From NCBI RefSeq assembly GCF_001482285.1, contig NZ_LOEP01000027.1, positions 186,001 through 250,000 of the forward strand: 64,000 nucleotides of DNA. The letters run 5' to 3'. A model generated the notes under the pieces. That model made no database searches and was not told where the DNA came from. It was given only the letters and a program-made list of their open reading frames with translations. This DNA is from Haloferax sp. Q22. Its GTDB lineage: Archaea; Halobacteriota; Halobacteria; Halobacteriales; Haloferacaceae. How positions within the stretch are numbered: position 1 is the first letter of the stretch; the number at the start of each line of letters is the position of its first letter. Shown here piece after piece: positions 25,657 to 34,523 of the stretch. The position numbers and the translations under genes are program-made.

Positions 25657-26046
25657 TCTCTGGAAATACTGAACGGTAGGAACGGCTGTAAGTATGGAGC
25701 GACTAGATGTGCAAATTCGGCCGGTTAGGCCCGAACTACCGCCGAATTCAGGGACTTATCTGGTCAGCCCTCGGTTGGGGTGCGGACCGAGTTACGCCGC
25801 GGATTTCCCCGACCAGGGCTGACAACCGAATGATAGTACGGCGTCCCGCGCGCCACAGTCACGGCCGACGTGTCGGTGAAAAACAGTGACATTCGCCGAG
25901 AGAAGAGTGTTAACAATAGTCACAGACCGTCTGTCGGCGGAATTCGCCCCTTCAGACCCGGCGTGGCCTTGCGATTTCGGTCCTTCCTAGCGGGTGGAAA
26001 CGGGACGAACCTTCAAGAGAAGCGGCGTTGTATGTAAGGATGTATT
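25657..26046. other. Divergent intergenic region with nested inverted repeats
   Basis: These 390 bases between pilB and the CBS gene contain no gene I can support. AATTCGG at 25714-25720 pairs with CCGAATT at 25742-25748. GTCAGCCCT at 25763-25771 pairs with AGGGCTGAC at 25815-25823, and between them CTCGGT at 25770-25775 pairs with ACCGAG at 25786-25791. This could be a small structured RNA or a cluster of operator sites. Promoters for both flanking genes must lie in this interval. Confidence 0.5.
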
Positions 26047-27189
26047 ATGGATATTGCTGATATCGCCACTCCTGATTTCATCGAGGTCGACGTTGACGAG
26101 CGATTAGGCAAGGTCCGCTCAATCTTCGAGCGGGAAAACCCTAAGGGCATCATCGTCCAGGACGACGGCGAGTACGCGGGCGTCATCGGTGAGAAGCAGC
26201 TCATCAACTCGCACGTCGAAGACAACACCAAAGCGGCCGCGCTGACGAAGGCCGTCCCCAAGATAGACCGTCACGAGAACGTGCGGGAGGTCGCGCGCAT
26301 GCTCGTCGAGGGCGACACGAAGGTCGCGCCGGTCTACGAGGGCGAAAAACAGTACGGCATCATCACGCAGGACGCTATCCTCGAGGCCGTCCTCGACCAC
26401 CTCGACGCACTGACCGTCGAGCAGATTTACACCGACGACGTGGTCACCATCGGCGAGCGCGACCACCTCGGGCAGGCCATCAACCGCCTCCGCGAACACG
26501 GCGTCTCGCGGCTGCCGGTCCTCGACCCGGACGGCCGCCTCACGGGCATCCTGACCACCTACGACCTCGTCGAGTTCATGGTGCGCGACGAGGGTCGGCA
26601 GGGGAAACAGGACCGCCGCGGCGACACCGACCGGATGCTCGACCTCCCGGTCTACGACCTCATGACCAGCCCGGCGCGCACGGCGACGCCCGAAGAGAGC
26701 GTCCGCGACGCGGTCGCGCGCATGCTGGAACACAACATCGCCGGGCTCGTCGTCACGCCCGCCGACGACGACGGTGAGGTCCTCGGCGTGGTGACCAAGA
26801 CCGACGTGCTCCGCGCGCTCACCTACACCGAAGAAGAGCAGATGGACGTGCAGGTCACGAACATCGGCCTCCTCGAAACGCTGAGCCGCGCCGACATCAA
26901 CTCGGCCATCACCGAGGTCGCGGACAAGTACCAGCGGATGAGCGTGCTTCACGCTCACGTCCGCTTCCACGAGCACAAGGAGAAGCTCCGCGGCACGCCG
27001 CTCATCCAGTGCCAGATTCGGCTCCGCACGAGCCACGGCCAACTGGCCGGCAGCGGCGAGGGCTACGGCGCTGAACACGCGTTCCACGTCGCGCTCGACA
27101 AGCTCGAACGCAACGTGCTCGAAGTCAAGGGCTTCGAGGCCGACGAGCGCTACCGCGGCCAGCTGCTCCGGAAGCTGAACGAACTGTAA
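26047..27189 (+). CDS. Four-CBS-domain protein with ribosome hibernation factor-like C-terminus
   Basis: This encodes 380 residues. Four CBS motifs occupy about residues 1-60, 60-120, 120-185 and 200-265, for example VREVARMLVEGDTKVAPVYE, INRLREHGVSRLPVLDPDGR and MLEHNIAGLVVTPADDDGEV. They would form two adenine-nucleotide-binding Bateman modules. Residues from about 275 on resemble the S30AE/HPF fold: helix INSAITEVADKYQRM, strands VLHAHVRFHEHKE and IQCQIRLRTSHGQL, and the final helix FHVALDKLERNV, matching the family pattern of a DKLER helix. This suggests an energy-sensing protein that acts on ribosomes. The stop is followed by a clear hairpin terminator. Confidence 0.8.
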   Translation: MDIADIATPDFIEVDVDERLGKVRSIFERENPKGIIVQDDGEYAGVIGEKQLINSHVEDNTKAAALTKAVPKIDRHENVREVARMLVEGDTKVAPVYEGEKQYGIITQDAILEAVLDHLDALTVEQIYTDDVVTIGERDHLGQAINRLREHGVSRLPVLDPDGRLTGILTTYDLVEFMVRDEGRQGKQDRRGDTDRMLDLPVYDLMTSPARTATPEESVRDAVARMLEHNIAGLVVTPADDDGEVLGVVTKTDVLRALTYTEEEQMDVQVTNIGLLETLSRADINSAITEVADKYQRMSVLHAHVRFHEHKEKLRGTPLIQCQIRLRTSHGQLAGSGEGYGAEHAFHVALDKLERNVLEVKGFEADERYRGQLLRKLNEL

Positions 27190-27260
27190 CGCCGCCGACT
27201 CACCGGAACTCACCGGGACGCCCGAAATCGAAACGCGAACGGAACACAGGAGCGGGATTC

Positions 27261-27295
27261 GGCCGGGACGTCCGCCCGGCCGCGTCGACCTTTTT
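27261..27295 (+). terminator. Intrinsic-type terminator of the CBS gene
   Basis: GGCCGGG at 27261-27267 pairs perfectly with CCCGGCC at 27275-27281 across a 7-base loop, and TTTTT follows at 27291-27295. It lies 72 bases after the CBS stop and directly before the end of the convergent radB gene. Confidence 0.65.
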
Positions 27296-27985
27296 CTATA
27301 CGTCAGTCGCGGAGAGCCCGCGGTCCGTTATCTTGAACGTCGCCGTCTCCCCGGCGGGTTTCGCGCGGTGCTTTTCGAGCGTCGCCCGGCGGTTGCCGCC
27401 GCGGAAGCGGTCGAGGCGGACGACGGTGCCGGTCCAGTGTTCGAGGGTATGGCCGCCGAGCGCCCGCGTCCGGTCGGTGTCGGGGTCGGAGTACACCTGG
27501 TTCGTCAGGACGACCGCGAGGTCGTGTTTGCGCGCGAGCGACAGCAGGTGCGTGACCTGCCGGGCGACTCGGCGCAGCGCCTCGCCGCCGTCGCCCTCAG
27601 CGGTTCGTTCGAGCCGGTAGAAGCCGGTCGCGGAGTCGAGGACGATGAGGTCGGCGTTGGGGGCGAACTCCTCGGCGTCGCGGACGGCCTGTTCTTGGTC
27701 CTCGAAGTCGTACGCCTCGCTTATCATCAGTCGCGAGGTCACAGACTCCACGTCCTCGGGGGCGACCGCCTCCGCGAGTTGCTGGAAGCGGTCGACCGAC
27801 AGCCCCTCGGTGTCGATGTAGACGACAGTGCCGCCCGCGGCGGCGACCCGGACCGCCGCCGAGAGCGCGACGTTGGTCTTGCCGGCCGCGGAGGGGCCGT
27901 ACACCTGCGTGACGGTGCCGCGTTCGAACCCGCCGTCGAGGAGGTCGTCGAGCGCCGTGCACCCGGTGGAGACTGACTCTGTCAC
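27296..27985 (-). CDS. radB: DNA repair and recombination protein RadB
   Basis: This encodes 229 residues, the normal RadB length; it is the RadA paralogue that assists RadA filament formation in euryarchaeal homologous recombination. The GTG start at 27985 gives VTESVSTGCTALDDLLDGGF, the standard N-terminus. Walker A is GPSAAGKTN at residues 30-38, and Walker B is LIVLDSATGFYRLE. LGGHTLEHWTGTVVRLDRF near the C-terminus is also typical. An in-frame extension upstream is Arg/Pro-rich and rejected. It is divergent from the RNase H-fold gene, 139 bases away, and convergent with the CBS gene. Confidence 0.93.
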   Translation of the reverse strand: MTESVSTGCTALDDLLDGGFERGTVTQVYGPSAAGKTNVALSAAVRVAAAGGTVVYIDTEGLSVDRFQQLAEAVAPEDVESVTSRLMISEAYDFEDQEQAVRDAEEFAPNADLIVLDSATGFYRLERTAEGDGGEALRRVARQVTHLLSLARKHDLAVVLTNQVYSDPDTDRTRALGGHTLEHWTGTVVRLDRFRGGNRRATLEKHRAKPAGETATFKITDRGLSATDV

Positions 27986-28124
27986 GTCAGGTGGTGGGTG
28001 CCACCGGCCGAAAAAGACCCCGGTCGCCCGCGGCGGCCCGGGCCGCCGCTTCGGCGACAGTCCGCGACCGTCGAAGGCGACTCGCGCACGACGGTTTATT
28101 CGTCGCCGTCGCCAAGGGAGGGAC

Positions 28125-28871
28125 GTGATAGTCGTCGCCACCGCGGACTTCGACCTCTACCACGAGGCCGTGTCCGAACTCCGGAGCCGAGGAGTCGCCT
28201 TTACCACCGTCGAGCCGGGCGACCCGCTTCCCGAGCGGACGCGGGTCCTCCTCACCGGTCCCGACGACGACCTCGACGGTACGGGTTCAGACGGAAACGT
28301 GACTCGCGTGACCGCGACGGGCGACGACGTGCGCCGCGCCGTCGACGAGGCGCTCGCGAGCCTCCGCGGTGGTAGCGGACGGACCGTCGTCGGCGTCGAC
28401 CCCGGGACCAGACCCGGCGTCGCCGTCCTCTCGGGCGAGACGGTCGTCGCCGCGTTCCACGTCCCGCTTTCGGACGCCGTCGAAGTCATCCGCCGCGAGA
28501 CGGAAGACGCGGTCGACCCCGTGGTCCGCATCGGCGACGGCGCGCGCCTGCAGGGCGCGAAGCTCATCAACGACCTCGACGACGTCGCGGTCGAACTCGT
28601 CGACGAGACCGGGACGACGCCGTACCTCGGAAGCGGCGCGCGCGGCATGGGCGACGTGCTCGCCGCGGTGAACATCGCCCGCCGGGACGGCGAGCGTATC
28701 GAGTCCCGCGAGATCGAGCCGACCGAGGGCGAACTCACGCGCATCAAGGCGCGCTCGCGCGAGGCGTCCGATGACAACCGAACCATCGACGACGGGCTCG
28801 CCCGCCGCGTCGCCGGCGGGGAACTGAGCATCGACGAAGCGCTGGACGAACACCGCTCGCGCGAGGAGTGA
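28125..28871 (+). CDS. Predicted RNase H-fold (RuvC/YqgF-like) protein
   Basis: This encodes 248 residues from a GTG start. Residues 1-50 form a small alpha/beta domain (VIVVATADFDLYHEAVSELR). From about residue 85 there is an RNase H-like opening, RTVVGVDPGTRPGVAVLSGE, whose DPGT motif is shared with RuvC, YqgF and COG2433-type nucleases. Conserved acidic positions further on are not certain: RIGDGARLQGAKLINDL and GMGDVLAAVNIAR could supply the second and third Asp. The C-terminal 60 residues are charged and helical. Divergence from radB hints at a role in recombination or DNA repair, but that is inference. Confidence 0.65.
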   Translation: MIVVATADFDLYHEAVSELRSRGVAFTTVEPGDPLPERTRVLLTGPDDDLDGTGSDGNVTRVTATGDDVRRAVDEALASLRGGSGRTVVGVDPGTRPGVAVLSGETVVAAFHVPLSDAVEVIRRETEDAVDPVVRIGDGARLQGAKLINDLDDVAVELVDETGTTPYLGSGARGMGDVLAAVNIARRDGERIESREIEPTEGELTRIKARSREASDDNRTIDDGLARRVAGGELSIDEALDEHRSREE

Positions 28872-29054
28872 GCGTCCACGGCGGCGGTTTCGACGCCGTT
28901 AACGGCCGCCTAACGGTGCTCTACGCGACCGGTGGAGGGTGCCTGTGCTTCGAGTTGTCGGGGCGAAAAGAACGCAATTAACGGGACTCTCGGTTTATGA
29001 GACGCACCGTGGCCGGTTCATAGCTACGTTTCCCCGACGCGTATCGCATGTCAC

Positions 29055-29594
29055 ATGAGCACATCACGCACCCCTGAACTCGGGCGACGGACGTATCTGA
29101 AGGCACTCGGCGTCGGCGCGCTCTCGGTCGGCGCGTTCACCGCGCCCGCGGCGGCGCACCGCGGGGCGCTCCAACGCGAAATCGCATCGGTTCGGGCGGC
29201 CACGTCGAAGTACGCGGACGTTCGGAAGGCCATCGAAGACGGCTACGTCCTCGGCAGTCCGTTCGTGCCGGGCATGGGCTACCACTACGTGAACCACGAG
29301 TACGTCATCGAGAACTACGATGACGAGGTCGATATCACGAAGCCCACCGCGCTCGTCTACGGGAAAAACGAAGGCAACGGTAAGGAAGAACTCGTCCTCG
29401 GCGCGGTCGAGTATCTGTTCGACGAGGGACCGGACTACACCGGCCCGTTCCCGGACCTGTTCCACGGCGACAGCGACGACGGAATGTGGGGCTTCGCGGC
29501 GGGGCACTGGGGCCTCCACGCGTGGATACACGTGAACAACCCCGCGGGGACGTTCGCGCCGTTCAACTCGCGGCCGCAGTTCAACGAGAGGTGA
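29055..29594 (+). CDS. Tat-exported histidine-containing protein, possible metal binder
   Basis: This encodes 179 residues. A Tat signal (GRRTYLKALGVGALSVGAFT) ends near AAAHRG at about residue 35, with no lipobox, so the product is secreted or loosely bound. The mature part has MGYHYVNHEY at about residues 75-84 and GHWGLHAWIHVNNPAGTFAP near the C-terminus. I recall bacterial exported proteins with the same MGxH-x-N and LHxWxxxxNPxG blocks; the clustered histidines suggest a metal site, but no function is established as far as I know. It stands alone with divergent or distant neighbours. Confidence 0.65.
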   Translation: MSTSRTPELGRRTYLKALGVGALSVGAFTAPAAAHRGALQREIASVRAATSKYADVRKAIEDGYVLGSPFVPGMGYHYVNHEYVIENYDDEVDITKPTALVYGKNEGNGKEELVLGAVEYLFDEGPDYTGPFPDLFHGDSDDGMWGFAAGHWGLHAWIHVNNPAGTFAPFNSRPQFNER

Positions 29595-29688
29595 CCGGCG
29601 AATAGCCGATTCGGATTTTTCCCTCGATAATCGCCCAGTCGAGAAGTCGGCCGACTCAATTTATCCCCTCCGGCGACGCGTCTCTCGG

Positions 29689-30086
29689 ATGGATCCGTGA
29701 ATCACGGTCGTGACGCTCGGCGTTTCGGACCTCGACGAGTCGATTCGGTTCTACCGCGACGGCCTCGGTTTACCGCTCCGCGACCGCGACCCGGACAGCG
29801 ACATCGCGTTTTTCACGCTCGAGGGGGCGTGGCTCGCGCTCTACCCGCGCGAGTCGCTCGCCGAGGACGCGACCGTCCCCGCGGACGGAAGCGGTTTCGC
29901 GGGCGTCACGATTGCGCACAACGTCGCCGAACAGTCAGAAGTGGACGCGTTCTCGACGCGGCGCGCACGGCGGGCGGAGAGATAGTCAAACCCGCACAGG
30001 ACGCGTTCTGGGGCGGCTATTCGGGCTACTTTTCGGATCCGGACGGGCATCTCTGGGAGGTCGCGTACCCGCCGTTGACGGAGTAA
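29689..30086 (+). pseudogene. Broken glyoxalase/VOC-family gene (nonsense and frameshift)
   Basis: The natural start ATG at 29689 reads Met-Asp-Pro and then TGA at 29698-29700, followed in frame by ITVVTLGVSDLDESIRFYRD, the standard VOC N-terminus. Related proteins have Arg at the stop position, so CGA to TGA is likely. Near 29951-29954 one base is missing: gcgttctcgac should be gcgttcctcgac. After the shift the frame continues as LDAARTAGGEIVKPAQDAFW, then YFSDPDGHLWEVAYPP to the stop at 30086, the classic family end with the metal Glu. Two separate lesions argue for real decay rather than one read error, though a restart at GTG 29710 could give a short product. Confidence 0.8.
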
Positions 30087-30115
30087 TCGAGTCGCGTCGG
30101 CGGAGACGGCGCGAC

Positions 30116-31606
30116 TCACTCGCCGTCGTCCGACGCCACCGTATCGACGGCGCGGCGCATGACCTCACGGACCGGAAGCCCCGTCTCTTTCGCCACCGCC
30201 AGCGCGTCGTCGTACTCGGCGCTTCGGTCGTAGACGACGCCGTCGGCGTCGCTTCCGATCTTGACGCTCACCTCGTAGTCGTCGCCGTCGATAGCGAGCG
30301 TCGCCGTCTCGAACTCGCGGCGGGCGGTCCAGCGGTGGCCCGCGCCGTGTTCGCGGATTCCGAGCGTGCCCGTTTCGACCGCGAGGCGGTAGGCGACGCG
30401 CTCGGCGTCTTCGGGCTTGACGACGACTTTGACGAGGTGGCCGGGGCGGGACTTCTTCATCGTCGTCGGGATGATGGTCACGTCGCGCGCGCCGGCGTCC
30501 TTCAGGGTCTCCTGTAACCCGCCGAGGACTTCGGGCGTCGCGTCGTCGAGGTTCGTCTCGAGGACGGAAATCTCGTCGCGGACGAGCCGCGAGCCGCCGT
30601 CGCCGACGACCGCGCGGAGGACGTTCGGCCGGTCCGGGAAGTCCCAGCCGCCGGCTCCGTAGCCGGACGACTCGACCGACATCGATGGGAGCGTCTCGAC
30701 GCCCTCGGCGAGGTGCGCGAGGATGGCCGCGCCCGTGGGGGTAAGCAGTTCGGCCTCGACGGGGCCCCCGCGGACCGACCAGTCGGCCGCCGCGGTGATG
30801 TTGAGGACGGCGGGCGCGGGCACCGGGTAGGACCCGTGGCTCATCTCGGCCTCGCCGCCGCCGACGGCGACCGGGCCGGTGACGACGCGGTCCACGCCGA
30901 GGTCGTCGAGGAGGAGACAGACCCCGACCACGTCGGCGATGGCGTCGTCTGCGCCGACCTCGTGGAAGTGGGTCTCGTCGAGGTCCGTGCCGTGGACCTC
31001 GGCCTCGGCCTCGCCGAGCACGCGGAAGATGGCCGTCGCGTCCTCGACGACGCCCGCGGGCAGACCCATCGACTCGACGAGTTCGACGACCTCGGGGAAG
31101 GTCCGGTGCGGGCCGTGACCTTCGGCGTGGGTGTGGTGGTCGTGGGAGTGTGAATGGTCGTGGTGGTCGTGGGAGTGTGAATGGTCGTGCGAGTGTCCGT
31201 GTCCATCACCGCCGCCGTGCGAATGACCGTGCCCGTCGTCGTGGTCGTGCCCGGCCTCGTCGTGAGCGCGGTCGTGGTGGTGATACTGGTGTTGGTGGCT
31301 GTGTTCGGCGTCGTCGCCGTCGCCACCGTCGTCGGAGTCTCCCCCGTCGTCGCCGTCGGCGCGCAGGCGTCGGTGGTCGTCGCCGTGGCCCTCTCCGCGG
31401 GGGTCGCCGCCGTCGGTCTCCGCGAGGAGCACGTCCACCTTGGTCGCGAGGATGCCGTTTTTGTCGACCTCGTGGACGCGGTAGGTCACGTCGAGGGCGT
31501 CTTCGACGGGCGAGAGGGCGGAGGGGTCGGCACCGGCGGCGACGAGCGCGCCGAGGAGCATGTCGCCGCTGGCACCCATCCGGCCGTCGAACGCGAGGAG
31601 TCGCAT
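30116..31606 (-). CDS. larC: LarC-type nickel insertion protein with His-rich insertion
   Basis: This encodes 496 residues, about 80-90 longer than usual. The start at 31606 gives [20 protein letters not shown], the typical N-terminus. Residues about 102-167 are an insertion dominated by His and Asp (many DHSHSHDHH units). [25 protein letters not shown] near residue 270 and [19 protein letters not shown] are LarC marks. LarC is a CTP-dependent cyclometallase that inserts nickel in the pincer cofactor of lactate racemase-type enzymes. LarA, LarB and LarE are not in the window, so its client is elsewhere. The His-rich loop probably stores or collects nickel. Confidence 0.88.
   Translation of the reverse strand: MRLLAFDGRMGASGDMLLGALVAAGADPSALSPVEDALDVTYRVHEVDKNGILATKVDVLLAETDGGDPRGEGHGDDHRRLRADGDDGGDSDDGGDGDDAEHSHQHQYHHHDRAHDEAGHDHDDGHGHSHGGGDGHGHSHDHSHSHDHHDHSHSHDHHTHAEGHGPHRTFPEVVELVESMGLPAGVVEDATAIFRVLGEAEAEVHGTDLDETHFHEVGADDAIADVVGVCLLLDDLGVDRVVTGPVAVGGGEAEMSHGSYPVPAPAVLNITAAADWSVRGGPVEAELLTPTGAAILAHLAEGVETLPSMSVESSGYGAGGWDFPDRPNVLRAVVGDGGSRLVRDEISVLETNLDDATPEVLGGLQETLKDAGARDVTIIPTTMKKSRPGHLVKVVVKPEDAERVAYRLAVETGTLGIREHGAGHRWTARREFETATLAIDGDDYEVSVKIGSDADGVVYDRSAEYDDALAVAKETGLPVREVMRRAVDTVASDDGE
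31135..31188 (-). repeat. Two perfect 27-base repeats in the larC His-rich region
   Basis: A 27-base unit at 31135-31161 is repeated without change at 31162-31188 and encodes nine residues of His, Asp and Ser. Identity at the DNA level points to a recent duplication, as expected for a repeat that grows and shrinks. Confidence 0.85.
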
Positions 31607-31799
31607 GCGTGAACCGTGGTGTTCGAGCGTAAAAACGCCAGCCATCGACGCGCCGACGCCTGTCCAGTCGGTAGGGATTAGTAGCCGCCCGCCCTACGCT
31701 GTGCTAGGCTGTAACCACGAGAGGACGGTGCCTCGGACCGACCGGGGAAGGACTTATCCGATGGCCTCTCACAGGTATCAGCATCCCCGCGAGGTAATC

Positions 31800-34031
31800 A
31801 TGAACGAAGTCCAACTCGAAGTGGCGAAAGCGTACCCGAACGACTCGGGGCGCGGTATCGCCCGTCTTGATCCGGACACCTTGCTCCATCTCAAGCTCTC
31901 GCCGGGAGACATCATCGAGATCGAGGGAGGAAAAACGACCGCCGCGAAGGTGTGGCGGGCAGACCGGCAGGACTGGAACACGGATACGGTCCGTATCGAC
32001 GGGTTCACGCGGCAGAATGCCGACGTGGGCATCGGAGAACGGGTCACTATCCGCAAGGCAGAGGCCACGAAGGCCGACAAACTCGTGCTGGCGCCGCCCG
32101 AAGAGGCGAGTGTCCAGTTCGGGTCTGACGCGGCCGGCATGGTCAAACGGCAGATTCTCAAGCGGCCTGTGGTCGAACGCGACATCGTCCCGGTGATGTC
32201 GAGTACGAACCACCCGTTCATGCGGTCGCCCGGACAGGCGATTCCGCTCATCGCCGTCGAGACGAAGCCGGAGGGCGTCGTCCTCGTCACCGAGGACACC
32301 GACGTCGAACTCCGCGAGGAGCCCATCTCCGGCTTCGAGAAGGCCGGCGGCGGTATCACCTACGAGGACATCGGCGGCCTGACCAACGAGATTCAGCGCG
32401 TCCGCGAGATGGTCGAACTGCCGATGAAACACCCCCAGATATTCAAGAAACTGGGCATCGAGCCCCCGCAGGGGGTGTTGCTCCACGGCCCGCCGGGCAC
32501 CGGGAAGACGCTTCTCGCTCGCGCGGTCGCCAACGAGACCTCGGCGAGTTTCTTCTCTATCGCAGGGCCGGAAATCATCTCGAAGTACTACGGCGAGTCC
32601 GAACAGCAACTCCGCGAGATATTCGAGGACGCCAAAGAGGAGTCGCCGAGCATCATCTTCATCGACGAACTCGACTCCATCGCGCCCAAGCGCGAGGACG
32701 TGACCGGCGAGGTCGAACGCCGGGTCGTCGCCCAACTCTTGACGATGATGGACGGGCTCGAAGCCCGCGGACAGGTCATCGTCATCGCGGCGACGAACCG
32801 TGTCGATTCGGTCGACCCCGCGCTCCGCCGTCCCGGTCGGTTCGACCGCGAAATCGAAATCGGCGTGCCGGACGAGGAGGGCCGCAAGGAAATCCTCCAG
32901 ATTCACACCCGCGGCATGCCGCTTTCGGACGACGTCGACCTCGACGACCTCGCCGACGACACCCACGGCTTCGTCGGTGCCGACATCGAGGCGCTGACGA
33001 AGGAAGCCGCGATGAAGGCGCTGCGGCGCTACCTCCCCGAAATCGACCTCGACAGGGAGGACATCCCGCCGAGCCTCATCGACCGCATGGTCGTCAAGAA
33101 CGACGACTTCGGCGGCGCGCTCGGCGAGGTCGAACCCTCGGCGATGCGCGAGGTGCTCGTCGAGATCCCGAAGGTGACGTGGGAGGACGTCGGTGGTCTC
33201 GAAGGGCCCAAACAGAAGGTCCAAGAGAGCGTCGAGTGGCCGCTGACGACCCCCGAGAAGTTCGAGCGGATGGGTATCGAGGCCCCGAAGGGTGTGCTCC
33301 TCTACGGGCCGCCCGGCACGGGCAAGACCCTGATAGCGAAGGCCGTCGCCAACGAGACCAACGCGAACTTCATCTCGGTGCGCGGCCCGCAGCTGCTCTC
33401 GAAGTGGGTCGGCGAGTCGGAGAAGGCGATTCGGCAGACGTTCCGCAAGGCGCGGCAGGTCTCGCCGACCATCATCTTCTTCGACGAGCTTGACGCGCTC
33501 GCCCCGGCCCGCGGCAACGACATGGGCAACAACGTCTCCGAGCGCGTCGTCAACCAGCTCCTGACGGAGTTAGACGGCCTCGAAGACGCAGGCAACGTCA
33601 TGGTCATCGCGGCGACCAACCGCCCGGACATGATCGACCCCGCGCTCATCCGCTCGGGCCGGTTCGACCGCCTCGTGCTCATCGGCCAGCCCGAAGAGGA
33701 GGGCCGCGAACAGATTCTCGACATCCACACGCAGCGGAGCCCACTCGCCCCCGACGTGAGCCTCCGCGAAATCGCGGAGATAACCGACGGCTACGTCGGC
33801 TCCGACCTCGAATCCATCTGCCGCGAGGCGGCCATCGAGGCGCTCCGCGAGGACTCCGACGCCGAGGAGATCGAGATGCGCCACTTCCGCAAGGCGATGG
33901 AGTCGGTCCGGCCGACCATCACCGAGGAGCTGATGCGCTACTACGAGGACATCCAAGACCAGTTCAAGGGCGGGTCCCGCGAGGGCCTGTCGCCCGACAC
34001 CCGCGACGGCGGCCGCATCGGCTTCCAGTAA
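31800..34031 (+). CDS. cdc48: Cdc48/VAT-type AAA ATPase
   Basis: This encodes 743 residues, the size of archaeal VAT/p97. The N-domain ([20 protein letters not shown] onwards, to about residue 180) is followed by D1 with Walker [10 protein letters not shown] at about 230-238 and Walker B IIFIDELD, and D2 with Walker A at about 503-511 and Walker [11 protein letters not shown]. Both have R-finger regions (RRPGRFDRE and RSGRFDRL). It unfolds substrates for the proteasome and other quality control. A GAGGT ribosome-binding site lies 4 bases before the ATG at 31800, which decides this start over an in-frame ATG at 31761. Confidence 0.95.
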   Translation: MNEVQLEVAKAYPNDSGRGIARLDPDTLLHLKLSPGDIIEIEGGKTTAAKVWRADRQDWNTDTVRIDGFTRQNADVGIGERVTIRKAEATKADKLVLAPPEEASVQFGSDAAGMVKRQILKRPVVERDIVPVMSSTNHPFMRSPGQAIPLIAVETKPEGVVLVTEDTDVELREEPISGFEKAGGGITYEDIGGLTNEIQRVREMVELPMKHPQIFKKLGIEPPQGVLLHGPPGTGKTLLARAVANETSASFFSIAGPEIISKYYGESEQQLREIFEDAKEESPSIIFIDELDSIAPKREDVTGEVERRVVAQLLTMMDGLEARGQVIVIAATNRVDSVDPALRRPGRFDREIEIGVPDEEGRKEILQIHTRGMPLSDDVDLDDLADDTHGFVGADIEALTKEAAMKALRRYLPEIDLDREDIPPSLIDRMVVKNDDFGGALGEVEPSAMREVLVEIPKVTWEDVGGLEGPKQKVQESVEWPLTTPEKFERMGIEAPKGVLLYGPPGTGKTLIAKAVANETNANFISVRGPQLLSKWVGESEKAIRQTFRKARQVSPTIIFFDELDALAPARGNDMGNNVSERVVNQLLTELDGLEDAGNVMVIAATNRPDMIDPALIRSGRFDRLVLIGQPEEEGREQILDIHTQRSPLAPDVSLREIAEITDGYVGSDLESICREAAIEALREDSDAEEIEMRHFRKAMESVRPTITEELMRYYEDIQDQFKGGSREGLSPDTRDGGRIGFQ

Positions 34032-34032
34032 G

Positions 34033-34060
34033 CTGGGGGCGGCTCTTCGGGTTTTTTCGC
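34033..34060 (+). terminator. T-run terminator after cdc48
   Basis: A G/C-rich stretch is followed by TTTTTT at 34052-34057, starting 20 bases after the cdc48 stop. The stem is weak, so this is probably an archaeal T-run terminator. Confidence 0.45.
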
Positions 34061-34153
34061 TGCGCAAACCGTGTCAGCCAGCGGCTTTGATTTGGGCGCA
34101 CATCCAGAATGACAACCAGAAAACATACTTCGGGGCGTCGTCAGTACAGTTGT

Positions 34154-34432
34154 GTGTCCGCCCACATCGACCGACGGCTCACCAGCGGGTTCCTCGTCGT
34201 CTGCGCTGGTGCCCTCGCGCCCCACATCGCCGAAGCATTACTGGCGCACCGCCTATCGCTTGAGGGGATGCCCGTGGTGTACGGCACGCTCGGCATTTCG
34301 CTCGTCGCGGCCGCCGCCGCAGCCTGGTACGCGTCAGCGTACTCGCTGAAGTACGTCCTGCTCTACAGTGCTGTGGCTGTCGGAACTGCGGGGCTGATGT
34401 TCGGGTATCTGTTCATGCAGACGTCCGCCTGA
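34154..34432 (+). CDS. Small membrane protein with three transmembrane segments
   Basis: With the GTG start at 34154 the protein is 92 residues beginning VSAHIDRRLTSGFLVVCAGA. Hydrophobic spans lie at about residues 10-25, 40-58 and 63-85. An in-frame ATG at 34109 would add 15 polar residues, but an AT-rich aaacatactt sits about 25-30 bases before the GTG, which fits a leaderless start there. The family is not recognised. It lies between cdc48 and the convergent phoU gene with no functional clue. Confidence 0.55.
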   Translation: MSAHIDRRLTSGFLVVCAGALAPHIAEALLAHRLSLEGMPVVYGTLGISLVAAAAAAWYASAYSLKYVLLYSAVAVGTAGLMFGYLFMQTSA

Positions 34433-34523
34433 CCCGTTCGGAAAATGCGGAGAACGCCGGGATTCGGTCTGACCCGCGTTGACCGACCCGCGGCCGACCG
34501 AGCCACCCGAGCGCCGACGTGCC

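Noticed and set aside
31761-31799. An earlier ATG for cdc48 at 31761
   Set aside because: A GAGGT site directly precedes the ATG at 31800, and the family's N-terminus is [12 protein letters not shown]. The TATA-like element at about 31752 lies too close to 31761.
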